Below are positions 11,806 through 23,054 of a DNA stretch of 64,000 nt, in pieces (the stretch's first letter is position 1; every line of letters begins with the position of its first letter). Origin of the DNA: Schistosoma mansoni (Eukaryota > Platyhelminthes > Trematoda > Strigeidida > Schistosomatidae); NCBI RefSeq assembly GCF_000237925.1, contig NC_031495.1, positions 14,209,749 through 14,273,748 of the forward strand, written 5' to 3'. The notes below the pieces were generated by a model. That model was given only the letters and a program-made list of their open reading frames with translations, was not told the DNA's origin and ran no database searches. A program made the position numbers and the translations under genes.

Positions 11806-14800
11806 TTTACAAGTTTGAGTAGAATCTTTATATATTCACAGAAACAACAGGTGGTTTATGGTTTTTTGCTGAGTAATTGCGGCCGAAGTTGACTGTTTTA
11901 AGCACAAGTCAAATGCAGGAAATGTCAGATAGGATTGTGGGTAATTATTGATACATGTATCATATGTTATTGTGTTCGTACTGTCATCAACTTGTTTCCA
12001 TTAAGATCGTTCACTCACTTTAAATAAAAATATCAGACCTTTCGAATGGTTTGTCTTCATAGTTAAGATACTTCTTTTTCCATTTTAGATCCGATTTGCC
12101 GTGTCTCGACATTCGCCTTGTAAATAGATCTTCCCCTTTATCTCTCAATGAAATCCCTGTGCTTCGTTTGACTTGCGTTTACAGGATGATTCGTCTAGCT
12201 AACCAAGTTTTCCTACTGTATAATAAATTTCTACCGAAGTGCGTTCTAGTGAACCTGTTTCGTCCTTTGAAAACGTTTCTGGTAGAAAGTAACTTCCTTT
12301 GTCACCCCGCTTTTATAGTGAACGAAATCAAAAGTCTTTCCGAATCAATCAATTCAGCAGAGAATGCTCCTACACCTGCTCGATTAATATCAGATCATCG
12401 TCTTTTAGTTTTGAATACTTTGAAACCAACAGATTCCAAAGAATTTAAAAAGTTAGGCATTCTGCCTCAACTAGAGCCTGTCTTCGAAGAACGGTAAATT
12501 TCAATTCATCTGTTTACACATTTTTGGTGAAAGACAATTCTGCTTTTTTTGTTTTGTAAATGTCCTGATTTTATGTCTACTTACAGGGACTTTTGTGTAT
12601 TATAAAAATTATTTTGTGTTGCGAACATAAAACAATAATGCAATAATAAATCACGTTTTACCAGGTACTTTGTTACCCTTTCTGAGCACTGTTGGTCGGC
12701 TTATTATTTCAAAGTATTGTATTCAATATATTCGATCGCAGAGGTCACTTGCCAAAGCTGACTCATATTCTAAATGTTTAAATTAGTCTATTAGAAAACA
12801 GGTAACAAGTCATTCATCAGCCAGGTTCCAGACAGATATGTCGTTATCTAATATCTAAGCTAGTTTCGCTGAAAGACTTTTTGAATTTCTAAATAAATTG
12901 ACTTGTAAGTATGACGAAAATCTTTCATGATCAGACATATGAACTACGACTGATGTTCTATTTAAATTCTGGAACATTTAATTCTAAAATTTACTTTATA
13001 TATGGTTTTAAAGCTACCAATTTTTTTTTAAATAAACGGTTACAAAATAGTTGTTGTGGTATGTTCACTGGTACATCGGTATTTGAAATTTTCGGTAATG
13101 CAAAAGTATTGGTTCACAGCATAATTGTAATCAGTGACTATTCTACTCTCTCTCTCTCTACAATAAATATATGCAATCCCTTTATGACAGTTGTTTGACC
13201 ATATGATACAAGTTTACTGAAGTTTTAGATGGATTTGAGCGAAATTCCCTATGAATCCAAAGTGCAATAAAAGAGACTTCATGTTTAATTCACTTATAAA
13301 TGCAGAACTGATCAACATAAACAGTATTTAATAAACACTTGTCAATTTCCTCTTTTCCTACCCTTTGATGTTAGGTGTTACAACTTGAACTGATACACAT
13401 GCTTTTCTTGCCTTACATTGATGATGACTGACTGTAGTGTATTGAGAGTAATATAAAATTCATTTCACAGTTCACATTGGTCAGTCATTAATAACAAACG
13501 CGCAAACCCCTTTGTAATTCTATAGTAACATGTTCTGTAATTCTGATAAACTGCAAACATGAATATATAAAGTTTGTGAGTATCTCGCTTCAGAAGCACT
13601 CAATGTTATGTTTCTAATCATGATCAAATAATCTAAAACGAGTGTAAATGAAATTTGAAAGTAAGAAAATCTTTTGCGATTGAATCAATGATCAGTTTTT
13701 TATTCTTCCAGAAGCAAATAAGTCATCCAACAAATTCGAACTGTCACAAACAATCGAAATTACACACTTGCCAACATCAAGAGCATATCATACTATAGAC
13801 GAGTAAATTGCTATGATTTCGTAGGACTAAAATGTTCAGGTAGCCATGTTAAAATTGTAGCTTAACGAATAATTTCTCGAGAATTCATCCAATCTATCTG
13901 TTTTATAAGTGGATCCTAAAAAGAATTGATGTCTAGAGGTCTAACAACGCATATAGTTTTGTCAGAGTTTAACAAAAGAATGATATAAAGGAATTCAAAT
14001 AATTTAAGTAAATTAATAACCATAATTTGAGCTTGGTAAGTAAATATAAAAATCAAACTAAACACTTTTTAAGTATTTATCAGATGGATAAGGTCGGAGA
14101 TTGGATACATAAATGTTGAATTAATCGTTCATGATTTTCAAAGCACTCAAAAATGTACTTTCCGATTGTTTCGCGCATAACATATGTCATACACCAGAAA
14201 CTAAAGCACCATAGATGTAGGTGACTTAAAACCTATTAAAAATATTCATATGTCCAACTTGTGACATTTTACTTAAGAACAGCTACAAAAAACCCATAAA
14301 GAAAATATATAGGATTAAGAACAATAACTCAGAAATAACGAAACACTAAAGCCGAAAAGTAGTTTGCCTTACTCTATTAATGATATTGATCTTTAATTGT
14401 AGCCTCCAATGGGTATTAATAGGTCGGTAAAAGTCAATTACGATGCGCATTGTGTAAATAACCTTGTTGGTTCTTGTATTACCTTTCACCAGCTCTTATT
14501 ATCATAACATTTTCATAAAGTATTTTATCAATCAAAGCATGTTGGTAAAAGTTGGATATTTTTTTCGCTTTATTTCTTGTTCCAAAATATTTATTTTCAG
14601 ATTATGTGTAAATCAGCGTGATAATACTAAACGGACTCTACAGCGAAAAGTTGCAAAGGAAAAACGTTCTGCAATGCGGGCTATTCGTCAAGATTGTCAA
14701 TTTTTAGCTTCACATCAGTTGAATATTATTAAAAAGAGGTAATTCTTTTCTTCATCATGATATTGTCTATCTCATCGAGTGTCGTCTTTCAAAGGGTGCA

Positions 14801-16437
14801 TAATTTCATCAATCTGTTTTCGTGTTATTAATTTATATTGTTTTTGTTAGGTTGAATATTCCTTAACTTCACATCAATAGCTCTAAACTAATACTAAGAT
14901 TTCACAATTGTCAAAACCAATCAATATCCATCAAAGGATTTTGAGCTATTGTCCCTATTATCGTAATGTTGGTCGAATTTAGCCTTTTTTCTCACATAAA
15001 AATATGGTATCAGATTGTTCTCAGTGTACTGAGCTGAAATTGACGTATTAATGTTACATCATGTTGTTTCGATAGGCTTCATCTTCTCATTAAACCATCC
15101 AAAGCTCCCTAAAGCAATAACTGTCTTAAATTGTGACTTAGTTAACGAATGGTTGTTAAAAACCATCCTGTAGAAATGTGTGGATTTTCGTAGATGATAT
15201 CGTTCAAGAATTCGGCCAGTTATTAAGTTCAATAGTTGTTACTAAGTTCAAGCAGGTTGTGATTATATCACCACTTGTATTGCACCTACTAAACATTTAT
15301 GAGAGGTAAATAGAGCTTTTGATTTTTTTTAAACTAAGCAAATATTCAATGTGAAGTCAATATCTTATTCGTTGAAGTTAACTCCTTTTTATAATAATCC
15401 TGCTAATATATTTTCACTGTTTCAACTGAACTTTGGCTTAGTGATTGTTATAACGTTTGGCCGCCTGGATGCCCTGTTAGTGTACAACGTGATAATACTG
15501 TCAATTAGAGAGCAGTAAATTACCGATCGGACCAGTGGCACACGAACCCATACAAGCAGTCTAGAGCACTTGTTGGTCCTGCTTTCTGCTTAGCCCAGCC
15601 AGTTAAGTCCAGAACACCAATCTCAGCCTCTGCAGTATAGATTGTTATATTTCAAACATATTGAGTTTATATACCAATCAAACAGACCACATCGTACCAT
15701 AAAGTAGAAAATGTCATGAATATGAATAGTCTAGTTATTTAGCAATTATACGACAAAAAATATATGCATAGTATTGGTCCATAAATAGTTCTCAAAAGTT
15801 GCCATTCTTAATTCTTATCGGAAAATAACAGTGATCTAATTGTCTAAAATATGAGATCGATCTGTATCCGTTCAAAAAATTAATCCACGAGGTCTTCTTG
15901 TGCACAGAAGTCTCTGAGAGGCTGTAAAACTTACAACCACATGTATCGTGTCTTAGGTTGACTATGAAGTCAATAGTTTAAAAACAGTGTCATGTTTTCT
16001 ACAGTATTATTGTCTTGCAGTCTGAAATTAGGGTAAAAAATATGTCCTACAAATAAAACTTATTTCGCAGAGTGCTTGTGTTTTCATACGATTTTAAAAT
16101 TACTAACCCAGCTTACAAGATATAACACCTAACTTTCTATCTTTCTGTTGGTTCTGTTCTTCGGTTCCTCAACAATGCTTTTGTACCCTCACATTTCATT
16201 TTTGTACTTGTCGGTTTACTGTATATGTGAGGATACGAGTCATGGTAATCTGAATGACAAAAGGTGGTGTTGTATCATTTTTTGTCTCCATCTCATGCTC
16301 TATTATGATGCTATTGTGCTACAAGTATACGTAGGAATTATATATATGTCATTATCCACTGTTTTTATTGTAGTGACTATACTCGGGAAAAGAAGACAAA
16401 AGCCATCTTAAATTCGATGCGTTCAGTTGAAGATTGA
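7576..16437 (+). CDS. NOP14: NOP14-like nucleolar protein (40S ribosome biogenesis), nine exons
   Basis: Exons are 7576-7647, 7679-7813, 7848-7974, 8007-8424, 10604-10643, 10802-11130, 12089-12493, 14601-14738 and 16374-16437. All junctions are GT-AG, phases agree, and the total is 1,728 nt (575 codons plus stop). NOP14 is a U3/90S pre-ribosome component needed for 18S rRNA maturation in the nucleolus. Family features seen here are a basic N-terminus; VFDKRLG followed by TESEKSLQR, which matches the RDKRFGE...SPEEKM block; a Lys/Glu-rich coiled stretch ending DEWTKNIRFLLS; the C-terminal core LKDVVRYLFL...FEYC; the basic block KEKRSAMRAIRQDCQFLA; and the tail REKKTKAILNS. Human NOP14 is about 857 aa. 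Here the acidic middle and part of the core are absent or unrecognised. The start is the ATG at 7576, in frame before the basic tail. Introns 1-3 are only 31, 34 and 32 nt. Confidence 0.83.
9013..9545 (-). repeat. non-autonomous dispersed repeat with a LINE-like 3' tail, in NOP14 intron 4
   Basis: This block has a visibly higher GC content than the surrounding intron and contains a GA microsatellite (9,474-9,488). Its low-coordinate end (about 9,013-9,075), read on the minus strand, carries the tail gtggcgcatatgtatctggt...accaatatttatgt. That matches the 3' end of the RTE LINE at 52,210-53,871. I remember this block as a common interspersed sequence of schistosome genomes but cannot name it. 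No protein family is visible in its frames. The ends are approximate, and a weak agttaatt/agttattt pair flanks it. Confidence 0.65.
10500..10535. repeat. (TA)n microsatellite
   Basis: About 18 uninterrupted TA units in NOP14 intron 4, roughly 70 bp before the 40 nt exon 5. Confidence 0.95.
11760..11801. repeat. (TA)n microsatellite
   Basis: About 21 uninterrupted TA units in NOP14 intron 6. Confidence 0.95.
15455..15725. repeat. probable dispersed repeat in NOP14 intron 8
   Basis: A GC-richer block (gccgcctggatgccc ... ctgctttctgcttagcccag ... accacatcgtaccataaag) interrupts the AT-rich intron. From memory it matches a frequent schistosome intergenic repeat, but there is no second copy in this window to prove it. 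No coding potential is visible. Confidence 0.4.
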
Positions 16438-18640
16438 TGCTGAAATCCTATTGTATCTACAAATAGTACTAATAATAATATGATACAAAGACTAACCTTT
16501 TCTTTTTGATATTTTAATGTGAGCTATTGATGTTTTTTCGACACAGAAATATATGTTCACTGAAAACAAAGTGTAAAGCGAATAACACAATATAAATACT
16601 CAAAAGGCTTTGAAACTTTTAAGCGCTGTTTTGGCATACGATTTAATTCGCTTTAGAAAGAGACGTCGTAGAAACGCTGCATTTTCACCTCTTCATAATT
16701 ATGCGGAGGAGAATGAATATACATACAAATTTGTTAATTTTCTGTTCTCATAGCCTAGGTAAGTTAACTTTCGTGTTTCTGTTTGACCTTATAACGAATA
16801 AGTGTAGGAATGGATTTCTGGTAAAAGAAAGTAAACTACAAAACTGTTGACACTACAGCTTGTCGACAGACTGAAAATGAGCGTGTAAATATCCCTTGTA
16901 GCACCTGTTTCAAAGCAGCATTTTTATATTCAAGTCATAAAGTATAAATACGGCTGCAATATATTCTGATTGCGTTTGAGCCAGTTTGAACTTAACCTCG
17001 GTTTGTATTAATAATTTCGTTTATCGTCCAAGTTATGTTATAGCTTGGATTATATAGATTGGTCTGTGTGTTGCAAAGTTGTCAAACTGATGCTGGATAC
17101 ATCCCGCAGTTAAATTCTAATGATAGTTATTTTCAATACTTGGGATCATGAGTCAATTGAAGCTAGACCACCATGGAAAACCTGGAAGCACTGGACGGCA
17201 AGTTATTTGTTTAAAAATAACATTTTTAACGACAGACGATCTACATAGCTATATGTTAGTCTTAAAAACGTGAATAGTTAATGTCTAAGTTGTTTGCAGT
17301 GAGAAACGTGAGTTTAGTAACATCAATGAAACTGAAAATTGAGAGTAATTTTCGGATTTCCTAGCTGTAAGTTATTTTCCGTTTGCTTGTCATCTTCGGT
17401 GTTTGTTATCGATAAGGAATGGTAAAGGCATAGACACTATTCGTGGTGTAGAGAAGTAGTAGTAATGAATACTTTCTCGGAAATATTTCTATCCCTAAAC
17501 ATTCACCGTAATCTGGGTGTATCTCCTCCAAAGTATCTGCATGAATTCAAAATGGACTGTCAATTGTACACTAAATATACGAGTGAATATGCCTTAATAC
17601 CAATGTGTTATTGTAATAGTGGTGAAAGGGAAATATTTTTTCGTGCTTCAGACTAAAATTTCAGCACACAATATGACAACACAACTGAATTATCCCCACT
17701 ACTCTAAAACACTCCCGAGTCTACGTATCTTCAATGTAGTGAAAATAAACTTCTCCTTAGTCATAATCTTAAGAGATGGTCAACATAATCTGTGCTCTAT
17801 GTTGGTAAGTCGAAAGACCCACCTAAGTGTTTTTCAGCTCTATTTAGTCTCCGTACTTGGGTATTAAAATAACGCATCACGATTGTCATGTTTTGACCAT
17901 CTCGTTTAAAACTCAGTTTTTACTTCGTCACGGCTGCATATACATGTGTCAAACTCAAATCAGTTTGTTTACACATTAAACAAATGAATTCATATTTACT
18001 TTTAGTAATTCACTAAACTGGTGTTTTGCTACATGAAATTGTCTTTAATTTACATTACTGATTATTATCATTATTAACATTTTCATTACATCATCCAGTT
18101 TTTACAGAAAATAAAAAAACTAAGATATTAACAAAAGCTGAATGTTTGGTTTGGTTTTTACTACCAGCATAATAATTTTGAAATATCACTGGGATACATC
18201 TCAACAATCTTGTATGTAATACATACAAAAGTTTAGTAAATTTATACAGACAAGTCAAGATAATGATTTCATGACTACAATCATAACTATTATTATTACC
18301 GTTGCTATTGCCATCAATTACTTCGCATTAAAATAACAAATGTGTGAAAAAATAAGTATGAATGAGATTATTAAACTAATTCTCTCACTGTTTGAAATTA
18401 TCATCAAAATACACTCAGGTAAAAGCAAACTATAAAAAAGAAAATAAAAACAAAGTTTACACAAAATAAAGTCAGAAAAGTGGAGCTAATTGTTTTTTCA
18501 TCTTATTCTCAAATATCCGTTTGAGGAAAAAAGGTAGTTGTCCAAAGAGAAAGTTCTTCATATCAATGTTGGGAGATGTATCAGCTTATTCGAAAATTGC
18601 AGTAGTGTATACCTAATGTCACCTAGTTATAAGTTTTACA
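16438..18640. other. intergenic region between convergent NOP14 and DYRK genes
   Basis: NOP14 ends at 16,437 on the plus strand and the kinase ends at 18,641 on the minus strand, so this 2.2 kb holds both 3' untranslated regions. Frames here (for example 17,465-17,867) show no family and no splice logic, and I see no gene. Confidence 0.5.
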
Positions 18641-21600
18641 CTATCGTTCTTTATGTTCAGATTGTCTTATGTTATCGGTGCATAATGTTTTCTCTCTTAT
18701 AAGTCTTTTTTCACCTATATCTTGAAGTGATTCAGTTGTAACGATCATTGTTATTTTATTTTCTGGAGTAATTTCAGAGTTAGTATACATTTGACTTGCA
18801 GATTTATTAACTGATGTAATAGATCTAGGTTCAATTGTAGCTATCGGCGTACTTGTGATAGAATAAGGGGCTGTAGCCTTCGTAGAATCACATGAATTAT
18901 GAACAGCTGCATGAACAGAACTATTTTCAATTTGATGTACACATCCCTCACCATTCAACTTACTAGCACATTCGGTTTTCGAAACCCTACTTTGAACTTT
19001 TCCAAGTGAGTTTATACTTATAGATGTGTTAACTGAAATTGTCGTGGTTGTGTTGGATGCAGTACTAATAGTTGTGGAAATATTATGCGGTAATTGTGTA
19101 GTATGAGTGACTTTGTTTATTGTGTTGGGATTCGATACATTAGAAGACATGTTCCTAGGTCCAGGAGGTTTCGGCAGTTTTCTGCGAAGCCACTCATGTT
19201 TAAAAGCCTCTCGTGGAGTCATGCGCTCCTCTGGTGTCCACCGTAAACACTTCCTAATAAAATCAAGGAAAACTGTATCTTCACAACCTTTAAGGGCTGT
19301 GACTAATGACCGACTTCCAGGAGTACCTCTAATTTTACCCCTTTTGGTATTACTACTGCGAAGTACGACACAGCCATTTGCATCCATAGCCATGCAGTAT
19401 CTTGGGTATCCATAAGTCGCCGAGAAAAAACTTCTCACTCTTCGACATTGATCCAGTAGCTTTTGAGGTGGCATCCCAAGCAATTCTATTATACAAGCAA
19501 GTTGGTCTCCTTCATCTTCCCCTGGAAATATAGGAGCACCTAAAGATGGGAATAAGAATAGAAAGTTTTCACACTCGTTTAGGGAGTTTCACACACTCCC
19601 CCATCTATAAAATTGACTCTAGCAAGAACAATCAGTGTAGCAGAATAACATGAATTCACTATATTACGTGGTTTCTTGTCAGCTGCTTACCATCTAAATA
19701 TAATAGTGTTATTCTTTGAAAATCAGTCTACATACTTTGTCATAACATCGGAAAAGTCCTCTCCAGTAAATATTTTGAAAATAGAAATAATTATGAAACA
19801 ACGATAAGAGATGTACATATGTTAATTAATGTGGATATTTATGGGTTGGATATAAGAACATTCTAGAATAAACAACTAGGGAGATAGAGATAGAATTATG
19901 TAGGAATAATATATTAATGTTATAGTCATGTAACACTCCTAGAGAAATTAACTAAGTGTAGGTCAGATAAGAAAAGAGGATTAATAACTAGTGTCACGAA
20001 AAGAAAAATTGGGTAACAAGCATTTGTGAAGGAGTTCACCACGGCGAGGCAAGATTGACAACTGAATTTTAATGGGTAGATAGATTTAGCTTAAATCTTA
20101 TCATAATTGCTTCGGCTAACCTTAGTAAATTTGACTTTCGTTGATTGTTAATTATCTTGAAGAACTTCGCGACATCAACACCATGACCTCTGTCAAGCTG
20201 ATGGCGTTCAATTGCACTGCTGAAAACGTACTCCCCTCTTAGTCTAAGCTTTAGTGGAATGTGCTCAGCTACACTTTTCTGTTCTTTCGATATATGTTTG
20301 GCGTGTACGTGTAAATTGGTGAATACAGTTGGAGGTAACAAAGTGGGAATTTGTCTTCAAACGACTGTCTTAGCAGGCAATTCATCTGATACAAAGTGGT
20401 CAGCTTGGCATCTGGATAAGTCCCTTTATTTTGGCTTTTAATCTGAAATCAGTCTTTTCAGCTATTTCATCACCACTGAGGCCAAGTCTTAGGAATACAA
20501 GCTTCTCAACTACAGCATACTCCATTTCCTTCGCTTTAGTCTTCTCATACTTGTTTATGAAATTCTGAAGGTAACATTATCACATAAACAACGTCCAACT
20601 ATGGTAAGTTCTTCATCAATTTTAGCTTCTGAATATAATCTAATGACGCGATTAAAGAGCGTTCTAACCAAAACTTTTGTAGTTTAATGGACAGAAGCTA
20701 TTGAATTTTAAGTATAATCCACTCCATATGTCCCTCGAAAAATATATATCTTAATGCAAATAGTCGATTGGGAAGATATGTAAGTGTGTACACTGGTTTT
20801 TAAAGAATGATACTATTATATTTAGGGGGTAAACAGTTAACGAGAAACCGCGAAGTATAGTGAACTCATGTTATACTGCTTTAGTCAAATTTAGGGAGTT
20901 TTTTATCAAGTCTATAAAAATATATAAACATAACAAAGGAGGCAAATAACGTTTTGGTGGTGAAAACATTTAGCTTTTGTATATTTAAAGCCATAGTTTT
21001 ATGTCACCATATTGAGTTAAAGTCAGTTACATCACAGGAAGCCATTTTCATTTTAGAGTACTTTATTTTCTACATTTGTGATCATACAACTGAAAGCAAG
21101 GGTGCTTTCAAACTTACTAGAATGTTTACACTGACTGTTCAACATATCTATTGATGCTTTATATTCCGAATCTGAGTCCACTAAAATGTTTTCAACTATT
21201 GTTACTTTTGGTAGCTCGCATCTGCAGTACTTGAAGCAGTCCTGAACATCCAACTTGACTGCTGAAAAATTCGTTTAATTTTGTTTGTATGGGTTAAAAT
21301 TGCTTGAGTAGTCACTGATGTTCCGCCTTTGATTCCACCTAAGATCAGTTTCATAATCTGTGCTTTCTCTCCATTCTACACTGACAAACAGATCATGAGC
21401 ATGTGGGGGGCATCTAGATATTGCAAAGATATTTAAAACTAGTACGCCTTTGAAGTAAGTGAAGTCAATAGGTCTCAATAACCTCATTTTCTTGTGTGAA
21501 TTGTTCTGCTGCTACTTTTGGACCATCACTTAAACTTATTTTATAGGAGCTCTGCTCACCCAAAGAAAGCCTATAAAAAAATACTGAACATCTGTTGACA

Positions 21601-23054
21601 TCTTTATTGACGTCTTCAGATTAGTGTATCAAATAGACTGCTTTAAAAACATCATACTGATCTTGACATGAGTACAAAGTATTAAACCAAGATCATAATA
21701 ATCATTTTTTACCTGTTAGTAACTCCGCTAAAATACATCCAAAACTCCACATGTCAATCGGTAGACCATACTTACACCCGAGAATCACTTCCGGAGCTCT
21801 GTAAAATCTTGATTGTATATAAGTGTATAGACGCTGACTTTCATAACAACTTGAACCGAAATCGATCACTTTAATCCCACTCCTACCTTGTTGTTTAAGC
21901 AAGATGTTTTCCGGTTTTAGATCACAGTGAATAATTTTATTTCTGTGCAACATATCCAGACATACTAAAATTGAATGAGCGAATTTTCTAACTAGCGGTA
22001 GAGGAAACCCTTGAAATTTACTTCGTTTGATAAGTTCATATAGATTTATGCTTAGTAGTTCAAATGTTATACAAACATGACCACGAAAAGTAAAGTGTTC
22101 GGAAATATGCACGACATTACGTGTATTGTCTACATCCTGTTTTTTCAGTTGTTCGAGAATTCGAATCTCTTCAGTCGCTTGATTCGTAAAACGCCTTTCA
22201 TTTCTCACCATTTTTAATGCAACATAAACACCATCTTTATGATCGTATGCTTTAACAACCTGTCCAAAACTACCTCTCCCGAGTATTTTTAAAACCTCAT
22301 AACGATAGGCAACATGATCGTGTGCAGTGTGTATATAGGAACCCTGATCATCGTCATAACCACAATTATTTCCTGTCCCTAAAATTCCGTTTCTTTTCTT
22401 TGCATTATGTCCCACAAAATATACATAAGGATAGTTCAATATTTCCTGGTGTTCGTACGCGCTAAGTTTATGAAAATACAACTTCATTGCCATTTCCGGA
22501 GTGAGACATGTTTTTATCGTTTTATCTGATGACGACTTTACACACGATGTACTAATCGACTCATATAATGAAACCGGAAGACTAGTTGGTTCATTTACGC
22601 AGCTTTTGGGTATTGTTTTTACCGGAACTTCATTAAAATCCACACCACATGCTACAGTCCGGTTTCGAATTTTTGGAGATTTATTCTGATTTTCAAGTTT
22701 TGAGCTATTATATGTCCATGGACTGGTGTTTCTTTTGGTCCTTGATCTGCTTGATCGGTTTCCAGGCTTATTAATTTGTGGTTTATTTTGTCCTAATGAA
22801 AAATTACTCAAATGCAGTGAAATATTATCTGTTATAATCGCTGAGTTTTCGCTTTGAAATTTGTTTTGTTTCTCTTCACGCAATTGAGCAATATTTAGCA
22901 GCGACTTAACATTGCTGCTTTTGCTTTCTATTCCAAAAGAAGAACCGTTAGATGCGAGAAGACTGTATAGACTTTCGTTTTTTATTGTCCCTCCATTCAT
23001 TTCCATTAAAGGTTGGAAGTGAGGATGACCAAAAGCTGTATCAATACTATACAT
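18641..23054 (-). CDS. DYRK2: class II DYRK (DYRK2-like) dual-specificity protein kinase, two exons
   Basis: Exon 1 is 23054-21713 and exon 2 is 19539-18641. The GT-AG junction joins in phase through a split Gly codon and gives 746 aa. DYRKs autophosphorylate a Tyr in the activation loop, then phosphorylate Ser/Thr substrates. Visible features are an N-terminal Ser/Asn-rich region (1-180); the class II NAPA/DH region with [31 protein letters not shown] and the DH box [10 protein letters not shown] before the kinase; the glycine loop GRGSFG (259-264); Lys281; HCDLKPEN with Asp378; DFGSS at 398; the YTY loop with Tyr412; and [10 protein letters not shown] closing the domain near 564. The last 170 residues are a low-complexity Ser/Thr/Asn tail. 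All catalytic residues are present. Exon 1 alone covers the kinase through subdomain IX. The start is the first ATG of the open frame. The match is closest to DYRK2/3, so the exact orthologue is inferred. Confidence 0.93.
20060..20560 (-). mobile_element. probable Penelope-like retroelement remnant (GIY-YIG end) in the DYRK intron
   Basis: A 90-codon minus frame (20,069-20,341) has the spacing typical of the C-terminal part of Penelope-like proteins: [11 protein letters not shown], then [16 protein letters not shown], then [11 protein letters not shown] near the end. This is the S-A-I..H....H..D and EA..I pattern of the region around the GIY-YIG nuclease. A further weak coding-like piece lies at 20,450-20,560 in another frame. 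It is strongly decayed and may also be another retroelement. It sits inside the kinase intron in the same orientation as the kinase. Confidence 0.4.
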
